From: Truepera sp.
GTDB lineage: Bacteria; Deinococcota; Deinococci; Deinococcales; Trueperaceae
Length of the DNA stretch: 64,000 nt
Direction: 5' to 3'
NCBI GenBank assembly: GCA_032027045.1
Contig: JAVSMU010000001.1
Location: 539,356-603,355, forward strand
Below, in pieces: positions 1-9,047 of the stretch; positions within the stretch are counted from its first letter, which is position 1; each line of letters opens with the position of its first letter. The position numbers and the translations under genes were made by a program. The notes beneath the pieces were generated by a model that made no database searches, was not told the origin of the DNA, and saw nothing but the letters and a program-made list of their open reading frames with translations.

Positions 1-820
1 GCGTGCCGGTGCTGCCCGAGGTGTAGAGCACGTAGGCCGGGTGCTCGGCATCGACGGGCACGGCGGGGCAGACGTTCGAAGTGCCGGACATGAGCTCGTG
101 GTACCACTCGTCGCGGCCCGCCTCCATGTCCACGACGTTCTCGGCGCGCCGCACCACTATCACGTTCTCGACGCTGGGCGCGGTCGCGAGCGCCTCGTCG
201 ACGGCCGGCTTGAGCGGCAGGACGGCGCCCCGGCGGTAGCCGCCGTCGGCGGTGATCACCAGCTTGGCCTGGGCGTCGTTTATGCGGTCCGAAAGGGCGT
301 GAGACGAGAAGCCACCGAACACTACCGAGTGCGTGGCGCCGATGCGGGCGCACGCCAGCATGGCGACGATGGCCTCGGGGATCATGGGCATGTAGATGGC
401 CACGCGGTCGCCGAGCGTGACGCCCTTCCCCTTGAGGACGTTGGCGAAACGGCTCACCTCGTCCAGCATCTGGCCGTAAGTGATGGTGCGCTTGTCGCCC
501 GGCTCGCCTTCCCAGAAGAACGCGACCTTGTTCGCGCGGCCCTCTGCCACCTGGCGGTCCAGGCAGTCGTAGGCGAGGTTCGTCTTGCCGCCCGAGAACC
601 ACTTGACGTGCGGCTCCTCCCACTCCAGCACGCTGGTCCACGGCTCGAACCAGTGATGACGCTTGGCGGCCTCACCCCAGAACTTCACCGGCTCGTCGAG
701 CGACTGCCGGTAGAGGCGCTCGTACTCCTGCGTGCTGTTGAGCAGGGCGTGGCGTTGGAACGACTTCGGGGGTGGGAACTCCCGCGCCTCTTGAAGTACG
801 GATTCGATGGTGTCGGACAT
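1..820 (-). CDS. acs: acetyl-CoA synthetase, N-terminal part (runs off the left edge)
   Basis: Activates acetate to acetyl-CoA through acetyl-AMP in the cytoplasm. Reading the minus strand from an ATG at 820 gives about 273 residues of a protein normally near 650. It opens with the Acs N-terminal region ([13 protein letters not shown], then [11 protein letters not shown]), continues through the AMP-forming core ([24 protein letters not shown]) and reaches the ATP-binding YTSGSTGT motif exactly at the window edge. A GGAGG ribosome site lies 5 nt before the ATG. Catalytic and C-terminal domains are outside the window, so completeness cannot be judged. The 191 bases between this gene and trkH hold its leader; a TATGCT box on the minus strand at 888-893 is a possible -10 element. 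Confidence 0.93.
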   Translation of the reverse strand, partial: MSDTIESVLQEAREFPPPKSFQRHALLNSTQEYERLYRQSLDEPVKFWGEAAKRHHWFEPWTSVLEWEEPHVKWFSGGKTNLAYDCLDRQVAEGRANKVAFFWEGEPGDKRTITYGQMLDEVSRFANVLKGKGVTLGDRVAIYMPMIPEAIVAMLACARIGATHSVVFGGFSSHALSDRINDAQAKLVITADGGYRRGAVLPLKPAVDEALATAPSVENVIVVRRAENVVDMEAGRDEWYHELMSGTSNVCPAVPVDAEHPAYVLYTSGSTGT

Positions 821-1011
821 GGGTCCTCCAGGGGTGGACGGCCGGGAGTGTGGCCGTGACGGGTTTCGATACGCCTTTTCGAGTAAGAGCATAGCTTAGG
901 ACGTAGTCGAGGGCGGGGCGCCTGACGAGCAGAGGCGGGTTCGGGCGGACCCGCGTGTCGTGCGCGGAACGTCGAAGCGCGCAGGGTAGGGTGCCGCGAA
1001 CCGTTCAACCC

Positions 1012-2508
1012 TCATGCGCGTCGTCGCGACCGCGGCAACCGCCACCAGCCCGGAACGAAGACGACGAACACGGTCACGACCTCGAGCCGGCCGGCGTACA
1101 TGGCGAACATCAGGATGACCTTGCCCAGGGGCGGGAGGTAGTCGAGCTGCCCTATCGGCGCGAGCGGCGCCAGCCCGGGCCCGGTGTTCCCCAGTGAAGC
1201 GATCGAGGCGCTGAAGGCGCTGGTGAAGTCGGCGCCCAGCAGCACCAGGGACAGAGTGACGAAGGCGAAAAGTCCGATGTAGAGACTCAGGAAGGCCGCC
1301 ACGGAGCGCACTGCCTCCTCCGGGACGACCCGGGTACCGAGGCGCACGGGTAACACGGCACGAGGGTGCAGCGCCCGGCGCACCTCGCGGGCAGTGTTCT
1401 TGAAGACGATCATCCAGCGGACGACCTTGATGCCGCCGCTGGCCGAGCCGGCGCAGCCGCCGACGAACATCAACGCCAGCAGCACGGCCTGTGCCGACAT
1501 GCCCCACTCCCGGTATTCGGTGGACGCGAAGCCGGTCGTCGTGACCATGCTCACGGCCTGGAAGAGCCCGTGCCGGATGGCCCCCGCGGGGCCGTAATCG
1601 TCCATCAGTAGCAGGCTCAAGATGGCGCCGGAGACCAGGAGGATGCCGAGGTAGACGCGGAACTCCGGGTCGCGCAGGAGCGTTTGGGGCCGGCCCGACA
1701 CGGCCCGATAGATGAGGAAGAAGCCGGCCCCTGACAGGGTCATGTAGAAGATCGCGATCCACGCCACGGCCGGCTGTTCGTACTCGACGAAGCTCTGCGC
1801 GTTGGGGCTGAAGCCGCCCGCGGCCAGCGTGCCGAAGGCGTGCGACACCGACTCGAACAGCGGCATGCCCGCCATGGCGTAGGCGACGGCGCAGGTAAAC
1901 GTGAGCGTGGCGTAGAGGGCCACGACCGGCACTGCGGTCTGCCGCAGGCGCGGCGTCAGGCGCTCCTCCTCGGGCCCGGGCATCTCGGCGTGGAACATCT
2001 GCCGCCCCGCGATGGCGAGCCTGGGGAAGACCGCCAAGAACATGACGAGGATGCCGACTCCCCCGACCCACTGCGAGACCGCGCGCCAAAGCAGCAGCGA
2101 CTCGGGGATCACGCTGAAATCGAGGATGGTGGTGGCGCCCGTGGTCGTGAAACCGCTCATGGACTCGAAGAAGGCATCGAGGGGTTGGAGTTGGCCGCCC
2201 ACGCCGTAAGGGATGGCGCCCATGGCCGGCAGTGCCAACCACGACAGCAGCACGGCCGTCAGGGCCTCGCGCCTGCTCGGGTCCGCCTCGGCGCTGCCCA
2301 GGCGCCGCAAGAGTAGGCCCACCGGGAGGGCCAGCAGGGCGGTGACGATGAAGCCGGACCGCGGCTCTCCGGCCAGGACGGCGTAGATGGTAAAGGCAAC
2401 GGCCGCGCCCCCAAGCGCCATGAAACCCGTGCCCAGAACGTATGGAACGAAACGGCCGCGCCGGTTGCCGACACCGACGGCCGGGTACGGCTGCGCGGCT
2501 GCGCTCAC
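1012..2508 (-). CDS. trkH: TrkH-family potassium uptake channel subunit
   Basis: Integral inner-membrane K+ transporter subunit, 498 aa, the usual TrkH/KtrB size. Four selectivity-filter loops are visible: GFTTTGATT near 119-127, FGTLAAGGFS near 225-233, MVTTTGFAS near 321-329 and SLGNTGPG near 438-445, each followed by a hydrophobic helix. The GTG start overlaps the stop of trkA (GTGA), so the channel is probably translated by coupling to its regulator. The pair TrkA-TrkH is a standard operon. A KtrB name is possible, but the partner has the double-RCK build of TrkA, which favours Trk. Confidence 0.93.
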   Translation of the reverse strand: MSAAAQPYPAVGVGNRRGRFVPYVLGTGFMALGGAAVAFTIYAVLAGEPRSGFIVTALLALPVGLLLRRLGSAEADPSRREALTAVLLSWLALPAMGAIPYGVGGQLQPLDAFFESMSGFTTTGATTILDFSVIPESLLLWRAVSQWVGGVGILVMFLAVFPRLAIAGRQMFHAEMPGPEEERLTPRLRQTAVPVVALYATLTFTCAVAYAMAGMPLFESVSHAFGTLAAGGFSPNAQSFVEYEQPAVAWIAIFYMTLSGAGFFLIYRAVSGRPQTLLRDPEFRVYLGILLVSGAILSLLLMDDYGPAGAIRHGLFQAVSMVTTTGFASTEYREWGMSAQAVLLALMFVGGCAGSASGGIKVVRWMIVFKNTAREVRRALHPRAVLPVRLGTRVVPEEAVRSVAAFLSLYIGLFAFVTLSLVLLGADFTSAFSASIASLGNTGPGLAPLAPIGQLDYLPPLGKVILMFAMYAGRLEVVTVFVVFVPGWWRLPRSRRRA

Positions 2509-3857
2509 CCGGGTTGGCTCCGTGCCCTGCGCTCCTCGAGCCAGGCCTCTACCGCGTCCACCTCGTCGGGCGTGGTCACCACGTAGAGGTGGTCACCGGG
2601 CTCGATGATGGTCTCCCCGTGAGGCACGATGATGCGCTCGTTGCGTCGCACCGCGCCGATCAGCATGGAGGCCGGCGTTCCCAGGTCCATCACGCGGCCA
2701 CCCACGCAACCGAGGGGGAAGGTAGCCTCCATCACCTCGGCGCGGTCCTCGATGGTGGCCAAGTGCTCCACCTCGTCGACCTCGAGCCAGTTGAGGACCT
2801 CCTGCACGGCGGCGGCGCGCGGCGTGAGCGGGGCGTCGATGCCCACGCGCGTGAACAGCCGCCGGTTGCGCGCGCGCCCGACGCGCGTGATGACCTTCGG
2901 GATGCCCAGCTGCTTACTCAGGAGGGATACGAGGAGGTTCTTGGCGTCGTCGTCCGTGACGGCCACCACCACGTCGGCGTCCTCGGCCCGCTCCTGCTCG
3001 AGAAGTTCGAGGTCGGTGCCGTCGCCCTTGAGTACGAGGGCGTGCGGCAGCCATTGCGCCAGCTTCTCGCAGCGCTCCGGGTCCTCTTCGATGATGGTCA
3101 GGTCGGAGCGCCCATGCGCCAACTGTTGCGCCACCATGAAGCCCACGTTCCCACCACCGACGATGAAGACCCTGGGGGAGCGAACGTGGGGCGCGAAGCG
3201 CCGGTGCAGCTCCCGCATGCGCTCGGTGATGCCCATGAACACCACGCGGTCTCCGGGCTCGAACGTCGTGGCGCCCGTGGGGATCACGAACGAGTCGCCC
3301 TTGATGGCCCCCACGGCGAGGACCCCCGGAGGCAGCGAGATCTGCCCGAGGCTCTCGTGGAGGAAGGGATCGAAGGGTGCCATCAGGAACTCGAGCAAGG
3401 TGATGCGGCCGCCCGCGAACCGTGCGCTGTCGACGGCCCGCGGGGCCCTCACGATGTCGGCTATCTGGTGGGCGAGGATCCGCTGAGGCCACAGCACGCG
3501 GTCGATGAGCAGGCCGACGGACTCGAAGGCGCCGTCACGCTTGAAGGCGTCCACGTAGCGTTGCCGCGTGACGAACGCGAGCGTCCGCTTGGCGCCCAAG
3601 CCCTTCGCCGCCAGGCAGGAGAGGACGTTGACGTCGTCGTTGGACGTGCACGCTATGAACGCCGCGGCGCGCTCCACCTGGGCCGCGCGCAGATCGTCGG
3701 GGTCGGTACCGTTACCGCGCAGGAACTGGACGTCCATGGCCGCGAAGGCGGCCTCGCGTTCCGGAACCTGATCGACGATGACGACGCTGTGCGTACGGTG
3801 CAGGGCCCCGGCGATCAACGCGCCGATCTCGCCTCCGCCAACGATGACGATCTGCAT
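2505..3857 (-). CDS. trkA: TrkA, NAD-binding regulatory subunit of potassium uptake
   Basis: Cytoplasmic gating subunit that binds NAD(H) and controls TrkH. The 450 residues form two tandem RCK units: Rossmann motifs VIVGGGEIG near residues 4-12 and FIVGGGNVG near 231-239, each followed by an RCK-C domain (the last ending near the HLYVVTTPDEVD stretch). Full length for the family. A TAGGAT box lies 9 nt before the ATG with no ribosome site, so the trkA-trkH transcript may begin at or next to the start codon. lnt lies 28 nt upstream on the same strand. Confidence 0.94.
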   Translation of the reverse strand: MQIVIVGGGEIGALIAGALHRTHSVVIVDQVPEREAAFAAMDVQFLRGNGTDPDDLRAAQVERAAAFIACTSNDDVNVLSCLAAKGLGAKRTLAFVTRQRYVDAFKRDGAFESVGLLIDRVLWPQRILAHQIADIVRAPRAVDSARFAGGRITLLEFLMAPFDPFLHESLGQISLPPGVLAVGAIKGDSFVIPTGATTFEPGDRVVFMGITERMRELHRRFAPHVRSPRVFIVGGGNVGFMVAQQLAHGRSDLTIIEEDPERCEKLAQWLPHALVLKGDGTDLELLEQERAEDADVVVAVTDDDAKNLLVSLLSKQLGIPKVITRVGRARNRRLFTRVGIDAPLTPRAAAVQEVLNWLEVDEVEHLATIEDRAEVMEATFPLGCVGGRVMDLGTPASMLIGAVRRNERIIVPHGETIIEPGDHLYVVTTPDEVDAVEAWLEERRARSQPG

Positions 3858-3866
3858 CAGGCGCCC

Positions 3867-3872
3867 ATCCTA
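3867..3872 (-). promoter_or_regulatory. -10 box TAGGAT before trkA
   Basis: TANNNT hexamer on the minus strand, 9 nt before the trkA ATG at 3857; one of the series described in the findings. Confidence 0.5.
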
Positions 3873-3885
3873 CCGGGTGCGGTGG

Positions 3886-5460
3886 CTAGCGCCTCCGCCG
3901 GCCCAAGCCGTCTGCCGCCGCGCTCGCCGCCAACGCCATGAGCAACGAGGCAACCAACAGCCAGGGCAGCAGGCTGCCGTAGCGGACCCAGAAGGTGAGG
4001 TCGCTTAGGGTCTCGAACGAGCCTGCCAGCGTGGTCGGCACCCCGCGCGGAACTTCCGACACCACGCGGCCCCACGGGTCAATGAACGCGGTGATGCCGT
4101 CGTTCCCCGCGCGTAAGAGCCAGCGACGCGTCTCCACGGCGCGCAGCCGGCCCATGTCGAAGTGTTGCGTGGCGCCCGCGCCGAGCCCGAACCAAGCATC
4201 GTTGGTGCCCAGGACGAGGACCTCGGCCCCGCGCGCCACCAACTGCCTTGCCACTTGAGGGAAGACCGACTCGTAACAGATGAACGCCCCGGCCGGTCCC
4301 ACCCCGGTCGTGATGGGCAACACGCGTTCGCCCGCCGTAGTGCTCGCGAGCAACGGTAGGCCGAAGGAACGGAACACCGCCGCGTACACGCCGTTGAGCG
4401 TCTCGTAAAGGGGCCAGCGTTCGCCGAACGGCACCAGGTAGTGCTTGTCGTAGCGCCCCACGACGGCACCGCGCCTGAGGGCGAGAAGAGAGTTGAAGCT
4501 CTTGACGCCGTCGTACACGCGACCGCCGATGACGAAGGTCGCGCCGGGAGCGGCGGCCGTGATGGCCTCGCGAAGCGGCGCCGCGTCGGCCTTGGTGAGG
4601 TCGATGCCGAGGACGGCGCCCTCGGGCCAGATCACCAGGTCGAAGGGCCGCCGGCCGGCCTCGGCCGCGGCGGCCACGCCGTCCTCCGTGAGCAGCAGGT
4701 GGACGCCCAAGTCGTGTGACGCGCTCGAAGTGCGCGCGAACGGGTCCACGTCGCCCTGCACGAGCAGTGCCCTGAGGGCCCCGGGCGGGTCCACCTCGCC
4801 GATCAGCGCCGGGGCGCCTCGCGAGGCGCCCGACCCTAGCCAGAACGCCGCCCCCACGAGCGCCGAGGCGACGACCAGGGAAGCGACCACCGTCCCCGCG
4901 CGCGGGCTATCGACCCGCGCCCATGGCCAGGCGAGGACAGCGGCCGGGACGACGACCAGGAGGCTCAGCCCGTAAACGCCGCCGAACGCGGCGAGCTGCG
5001 CGACGGGCGTATCCAGCCAGGTGTAACCGAGAGTGCCCCAGGGGAACGCGAAGTAGCCTTGCGTGCGCGCCCACTCTACGAGCACCCAGAGGACGGGAAG
5101 GTAGACGAGCGTCCACTTGGCCGTGGCCCGCCGCGCTGCGCCGCGCCCTAGGGCAGCCAGGCGCCACGCAGCCCAGGTCGTCAGGCCCCAGAAGAGCGCA
5201 AGGGCGGCCAGCAGGAACGGGTAGACGACCCAGAAGCCCGCGCCGAACAGCTCGGCGAACGACCTTGGCAGCCACAGGATGTAGAGGGCGAAGAACGGCG
5301 CGGCGAAGGCGGCGCCGAGCCAGAACGCGCGGCGCGACGTCTGGGCCCGCGCGATGAGCGCGAAGACCGGCGCCAGCGTGAACGCGAACGGCCACCAGCC
5401 GAGCGGCGGCAGGGCGAGCGAGAGGAGGAGCCCGCAGGCGGCAGCCAGCAGCACGGGCAT
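3886..5460 (-). CDS. lnt: apolipoprotein N-acyltransferase
   Basis: Adds the third acyl chain to the N-terminal cysteine of lipoproteins at the periplasmic face of the inner membrane. The 524 aa show an N-terminal set of hydrophobic helices (residues 1-210), a nitrilase-like catalytic domain and a C-terminal membrane helix. The catalytic triad is visible as E280 (WPEGAV), K339 (GRYDKHYLVPFGE) and C395 (FICYESVFP). The gene starts 5 nt after the stop of the M20 peptidase and is probably co-transcribed with it. Presence of lnt points to a cell with an outer membrane and triacylated lipoproteins. Confidence 0.95.
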   Translation of the reverse strand: MPVLLAAACGLLLSLALPPLGWWPFAFTLAPVFALIARAQTSRRAFWLGAAFAAPFFALYILWLPRSFAELFGAGFWVVYPFLLAALALFWGLTTWAAWRLAALGRGAARRATAKWTLVYLPVLWVLVEWARTQGYFAFPWGTLGYTWLDTPVAQLAAFGGVYGLSLLVVVPAAVLAWPWARVDSPRAGTVVASLVVASALVGAAFWLGSGASRGAPALIGEVDPPGALRALLVQGDVDPFARTSSASHDLGVHLLLTEDGVAAAAEAGRRPFDLVIWPEGAVLGIDLTKADAAPLREAITAAAPGATFVIGGRVYDGVKSFNSLLALRRGAVVGRYDKHYLVPFGERWPLYETLNGVYAAVFRSFGLPLLASTTAGERVLPITTGVGPAGAFICYESVFPQVARQLVARGAEVLVLGTNDAWFGLGAGATQHFDMGRLRAVETRRWLLRAGNDGITAFIDPWGRVVSEVPRGVPTTLAGSFETLSDLTFWVRYGSLLPWLLVASLLMALAASAAADGLGRRRR

Positions 5461-5465
5461 GCGCT

Positions 5466-6602
5466 TCAGAGCTCTGCCAGCAGCCCTGTCAGCAACGCCA
5501 GGCGCTCGAGCGATTCCTTGAGGCGGATGTGCTCGTGCCGCGCGTGTGGGCCGCCGCCCACCGAACCGAGGCCGTCCAAGGTGGCGACGCCGAGTGCCGA
5601 GGTGAAGTTGCCGTCGGAACCGCCGCCGACGACGCCGGCGTCGAGCCGCAGGCCGAGACCGTCGAGGACGTCCAGGGCGGCGGAGTAAAGCGCCTCGTTG
5701 GCCCGCGTGAGCTCGAGTGGCGGCCGGTTCATTCCGCCGCTCACGGTGAGGCTGACGCGCGAGTCTCGGGGCGTGTAGCCGTTGATGGCGTTGGTGACGC
5801 GATCCGCCTCGCTCATCTTGAGGACCCGCACGTCCACGAACGCCTCCGCTTCTTCGGCTATCACGTTGGTGGCGAAGCCCGCCTTGGCCACCGTGACGTT
5901 CACGGTGGTGCCCGCTACCTCATCGCCCAGGTCCTCGACGAACAGGAGCATGTGCGCCAGCTCGCGCAGGGCGCTGGCGCCGTCGGACGGGTTGTTGCCG
6001 GCGTGAGCTGAGCGGCCCCGGAGCCGCAGCTCGAAGGTGCCGACGCCCTTGCGGCCGATCTTGAGCGCGCCGTCGTCGCGCCCGGGCTCCAGCACCAGCA
6101 CCCGGTCGTGCCGGCCCGCTAACTCCTCGATGAGGGCGCGTGACGCATGCGAGCCGGTCTCCTCGTCACTGGTGACGAGCAGCGTGACGTCGCCTGCGAG
6201 CCGTAGGTCCAGTTCGTCGAGGAGCCCGAACGCCGTGAGGGCGGCCGTGATCCCCGCCTTCATGTCCACCGCTCCGGGTCCGAAGACCTTGTCGCCGTCG
6301 CGGTGGAAGGGCATGAACGCCAGGGTGCCGAAAGGCCAGACCGTGTCGTAGTGGCACAAGATGAGCGTGCGGTCGCCGCCGTTGCCCTCGCGCCGCGCCT
6401 CGAGGATGTCGCCCGCTTCGTCGCGGGCGTGGCGCGTGACGCTGAGGCCGCGCTCCGCCATGCGTGCCGACAGGTGCGCGGCGAACGCGTCGCACGCGGC
6501 CTTGTCGTGCGAAGGAGTCTCACGCTCCACCAGGTCTTGAAGCAGACTCAGGTAGGGCGCCTCGGCGGCGTAAGCGGCTTCCAGGATGGCTTTGAGGCTC
6601 AT
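5466..6602 (-). CDS. M20-family metallopeptidase (carboxypeptidase G2-like)
   Basis: Zinc-dependent hydrolase of the M20A family, 378 aa, most like glutamate carboxypeptidases that cleave C-terminal glutamate from peptides or folates. Metal ligands and catalytic residues fit: H84 and D86 (CHYDTV), D113 (GAVDMKAG), E147/E148 (SDEETGS), and a later conserved His in the HARHEH segment near the C-terminus. The dimerisation lid begins at RGRSAHAG. No signal peptide is visible, so it is probably cytoplasmic. A TAACAT box sits 6 nt before the ATG. The exact substrate cannot be read from the sequence; desuccinylase-type or amidohydrolase functions remain possible. Confidence 0.85.
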   Translation of the reverse strand: MSLKAILEAAYAAEAPYLSLLQDLVERETPSHDKAACDAFAAHLSARMAERGLSVTRHARDEAGDILEARREGNGGDRTLILCHYDTVWPFGTLAFMPFHRDGDKVFGPGAVDMKAGITAALTAFGLLDELDLRLAGDVTLLVTSDEETGSHASRALIEELAGRHDRVLVLEPGRDDGALKIGRKGVGTFELRLRGRSAHAGNNPSDGASALRELAHMLLFVEDLGDEVAGTTVNVTVAKAGFATNVIAEEAEAFVDVRVLKMSEADRVTNAINGYTPRDSRVSLTVSGGMNRPPLELTRANEALYSAALDVLDGLGLRLDAGVVGGGSDGNFTSALGVATLDGLGSVGGGPHARHEHIRLKESLERLALLTGLLAEL

Positions 6603-6608
6603 GGCGCG

Positions 6609-6614
6609 ATGTTA
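6609..6614 (-). promoter_or_regulatory. -10 box TAACAT before the M20 peptidase
   Basis: TANNNT hexamer on the minus strand exactly 6 nt before the ATG at 6602; no ribosome-binding sequence intervenes, consistent with a leaderless transcript. Confidence 0.6.
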
Positions 6615-6661
6615 CCCGCTAGGGCGCTACGCAAAGCGGCCGAGGCTACTGGTTGCCGCAA

Positions 6662-7123
6662 CTACTGCGAGCGTCCGCTCCCGCGTTGAGGTCGCCCGCC
6701 TCGGCGGCCCTGGCGCTCCGAGCGGCCGCCGGCGTCCTGGCGCTGCCCGCCCTGAGCCTTGCCCGACCGGCGTGACCGGGCGGAGCGAGCGTCCTTGGGC
6801 ACGGCAACGGGCGGCCTCGTCAGCCGCTCCGTCCACAGCGCCTCCGCCAGTTGCCTGACGGTGGGCTCGAAGGTGGTGCGAGCGTAGCTGTACCCGAGGC
6901 GCAGGTCGCTGTCGGCCTTGAGAGGGTCGGTGTCGCGGCCAAGCAGGTAGCGCGACAGGTACACCTGCGCAAGCAGCACGTCGCGCATCCGCTGCGGCTT
7001 GACTGCGTGCAGGTCGCGTAGCGCGTCCTCGTAGGCGACCATCGCTCCCCGCGTGTCGCCGCGTTCGCTCAACGCCTTGCCGCGCTTGAAGTGCTTGGCG
7101 GCGTTGTAGAGGAGTTCGCGCAT
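6662..7123 (-). CDS. small TPR-like protein with basic disordered tail
   Basis: Unrecognised 153-aa protein. Residues 1-100 are helical and resemble tetratricopeptide units (AAKHFKRGKALSERGDTRGAMVAYEDAL is a clear TPR-like start). From about residue 105 the sequence is low-complexity Arg/Gly/Gln/Ser-rich (GRRGGRPQRGSGRSQ at the end), typical of a disordered nucleic-acid- or protein-binding tail. No signal peptide or membrane helix. The start at 7123 is supported by a TAGAAT box 6 nt upstream. It lies between the diguanylate cyclase and the M20 peptidase on the same strand. Function unknown. Confidence 0.7.
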   Translation of the reverse strand: MRELLYNAAKHFKRGKALSERGDTRGAMVAYEDALRDLHAVKPQRMRDVLLAQVYLSRYLLGRDTDPLKADSDLRLGYSYARTTFEPTVRQLAEALWTERLTRPPVAVPKDARSARSRRSGKAQGGQRQDAGGRSERQGRRGGRPQRGSGRSQ

Positions 7124-7129
7124 GTGGGC

Positions 7130-7135
7130 ATTCTA
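7130..7135 (-). promoter_or_regulatory. -10 box TAGAAT before the TPR-like gene
   Basis: TANNNT hexamer on the minus strand, 6 nt before the ATG at 7123. It overlaps the stop region of the upstream diguanylate cyclase gene. Confidence 0.6.
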
Positions 7136-8830
7136 ACCGCGTGCCCCGGAGCCGGCGGCTGCGCCGGCAGGGGCCTGGACTATGCGGTTGCGGCCGTCGC
7201 GCTTAGCCATCCCTAGCGCGGCATCGGCGCTGGTGACGAGCGCCCGCAACGAATCGGCATGAACGTCACGGCCGGCCGTTCCCGCGATCCCCACCGACAC
7301 GGCCAGGGGCCACGCGATGGGGCTCAAGTTGGCGCCGTAGAGCTGGTGCCTTACGCGCTTCAAGACCTCCACGGCTTGCTCGGGCTCCGCGTCGGGGAGG
7401 ACGACCACGAACTCCTCGCCGCCCCACCTCACCGCCTGGTCGCGTGGCCTCAGGTGCTGCCGCAAGATCGCTGCCAGTGCCTTCAGCGCCTCGTCGCCTA
7501 CTGCGTGGCCGTAGACGTCGTTCACGCGTTTGAAGTGATCTATGTCGAGCATCGCCACGCTGATGGGCGAGTCGTTGGCCTGTGCCTCGGCCACCAGAAG
7601 ATCGGAGCGGACCTCGAGACCCCGGCGGTTGAGGAGTCCGGTGAGGGGATCGCTGAGTGCGGCCGCGGCCCACCGGTCCCGGTCGCTCAACAGGCGGATG
7701 CGCGCCGCCAGCATGGGCGTACACATGTCGAGCACGGTGGATTGGGCCGGCTTCTGCCCGAAATAGAGGCGCCCGACCTCTGCGCCCCCGGTCACCAGCG
7801 GGTAGGCGTAACCCTCGAGGCTGCCCAGCGCGGCTTTGTCGTGGACCTCGATTCCCCGCGTGCCCGGCAACCGCTCGAGGGAGTTCGTGAGGATGGAGGC
7901 GAGGGCCTCCTCGTGACTGGCGTCGGAGACCGTGTCGAGCAGTTGGGACCAGAGCCGCAACTCCGCGGTGGCGGCCTCGCGGCTTGCTCGGCTGGTAAGG
8001 AGGGCGAGGACTACGACGGCGAACTGCACGTAAGCCAGCAAGATTATGACCACCAGCACGTACGGGCTGGCCACCATGCCGACCCTGGCGAACGCTATCA
8101 GCAAAGCCGCGCTGACTGCCTGCAGCGTGGCGATGGCCACCGCCACGGGCACGAACTCCGCATGCTGGTCGTCCATTTCCAGCTGAACGCCGAGCCCGAG
8201 GCTCAGGTAAGACAGGAGCCACAGCAGCATGGCGTCCATGCCCGCTCCCGTGCTCTGGAGCCACGCGTATGAGCCCGAACCCAGCGCCCGCAGGTAGAAG
8301 GCGAGCACCACCAGCACGCGCCCCTCCGATGCTCCGCCCGTCATGGTGCCGCCGAGGAGAGGGAGTGAGGCCACGACCAGCAGTGTCTCCAGGGCGGGGA
8401 ACGTCAGCGTGACCGTCGCCGGCGAATCGAGGAACAGGAGCAGGACGAGCAGTGCGATCGCGGGAACCACGGCGATCAGCAGGGAGCGGGGCATGCGCTT
8501 GCCCGGCATGAGCAGGATGGCCACGAGCCAGACGAACAGGCCGGCGTAGTAGGTGATCTCCGTCACCGCCGAGGTGCCGCTGATGCCCGTCACGCGCTCC
8601 ACGGCCCACGCGACCTCTTCGAGTGCCCAGAGAACCGCTGCCGCGGTCGCGAGCCGCCAGGGCAGCGTCCGTGCCCGGCGCAGCAGCATGATGAGCGCCA
8701 CCGCTACGGCCGCTAGGGCCAGCGCGGCGGCCATGAACTTCGGCCCGAACGCGGCCAGCACGAGGATGGCCGCAAGCACTGCCGCGGTGGCAGCCCCCCT
8801 TGGTTTGACCTTGTCCGCGGTTACGGACAT
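7133..8830 (-). CDS. membrane-bound diguanylate cyclase (GGDEF)
   Basis: Makes cyclic di-GMP from two GTP. The 565 residues split into an N-terminal block of roughly eight hydrophobic helices (about 15-275), a linker with a degenerate GAF-like fold (about 295-375) and a C-terminal GGDEF domain (about 390-550). The active-site signature is GGEEF at 470-474, and an RxxD inhibitory site (RPRD, 461-464) stands exactly five residues before it, so product feedback inhibition is expected. DHFKRVNDVYGH matches the substrate and metal loop. No EAL domain is attached. The 217 bases upstream to the next gene hold a TAGAAT box on the minus strand at 8959-8964, which would give a leader of about 120 nt; I see no recognisable riboswitch in it. 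Confidence 0.92.
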   Translation of the reverse strand: MSVTADKVKPRGAATAAVLAAILVLAAFGPKFMAAALALAAVAVALIMLLRRARTLPWRLATAAAVLWALEEVAWAVERVTGISGTSAVTEITYYAGLFVWLVAILLMPGKRMPRSLLIAVVPAIALLVLLLFLDSPATVTLTFPALETLLVVASLPLLGGTMTGGASEGRVLVVLAFYLRALGSGSYAWLQSTGAGMDAMLLWLLSYLSLGLGVQLEMDDQHAEFVPVAVAIATLQAVSAALLIAFARVGMVASPYVLVVIILLAYVQFAVVVLALLTSRASREAATAELRLWSQLLDTVSDASHEEALASILTNSLERLPGTRGIEVHDKAALGSLEGYAYPLVTGGAEVGRLYFGQKPAQSTVLDMCTPMLAARIRLLSDRDRWAAAALSDPLTGLLNRRGLEVRSDLLVAEAQANDSPISVAMLDIDHFKRVNDVYGHAVGDEALKALAAILRQHLRPRDQAVRWGGEEFVVVLPDAEPEQAVEVLKRVRHQLYGANLSPIAWPLAVSVGIAGTAGRDVHADSLRALVTSADAALGMAKRDGRNRIVQAPAGAAAGSGARG

Positions 8831-9047
8831 GCGTGCCCCCCGGGTAGACCGGATTACCTGCCTTCGCGCCAGGCCTTCCTCATACCCGCCAACCCCCCGG
8901 GGTCTCTCCGGAGCATGTGGCGAGCAGTCGGGGTGCCCGCGTCAGCCAGTTGCCCGCGATTCTACCCGAGCCTTCCCGCCGGCGTGAAGGCGGCCCCGCG
9001 CGGGCTCCGCCAGTCGCGCCTTTCAGCGGTCGGCCGTCCTTGGGCGG

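Noticed and set aside
896-2242. 448-codon minus-strand frame over trkH
   Set aside because: Shifted frame of trkH with Arg/Gly/Pro-rich composition and no membrane helices.
2442-3941. 499-codon open frame on the plus strand
   Set aside because: Exactly antisense to trkA; the product is low-complexity His/Asp/Arg-rich, the usual GC-rich shadow.
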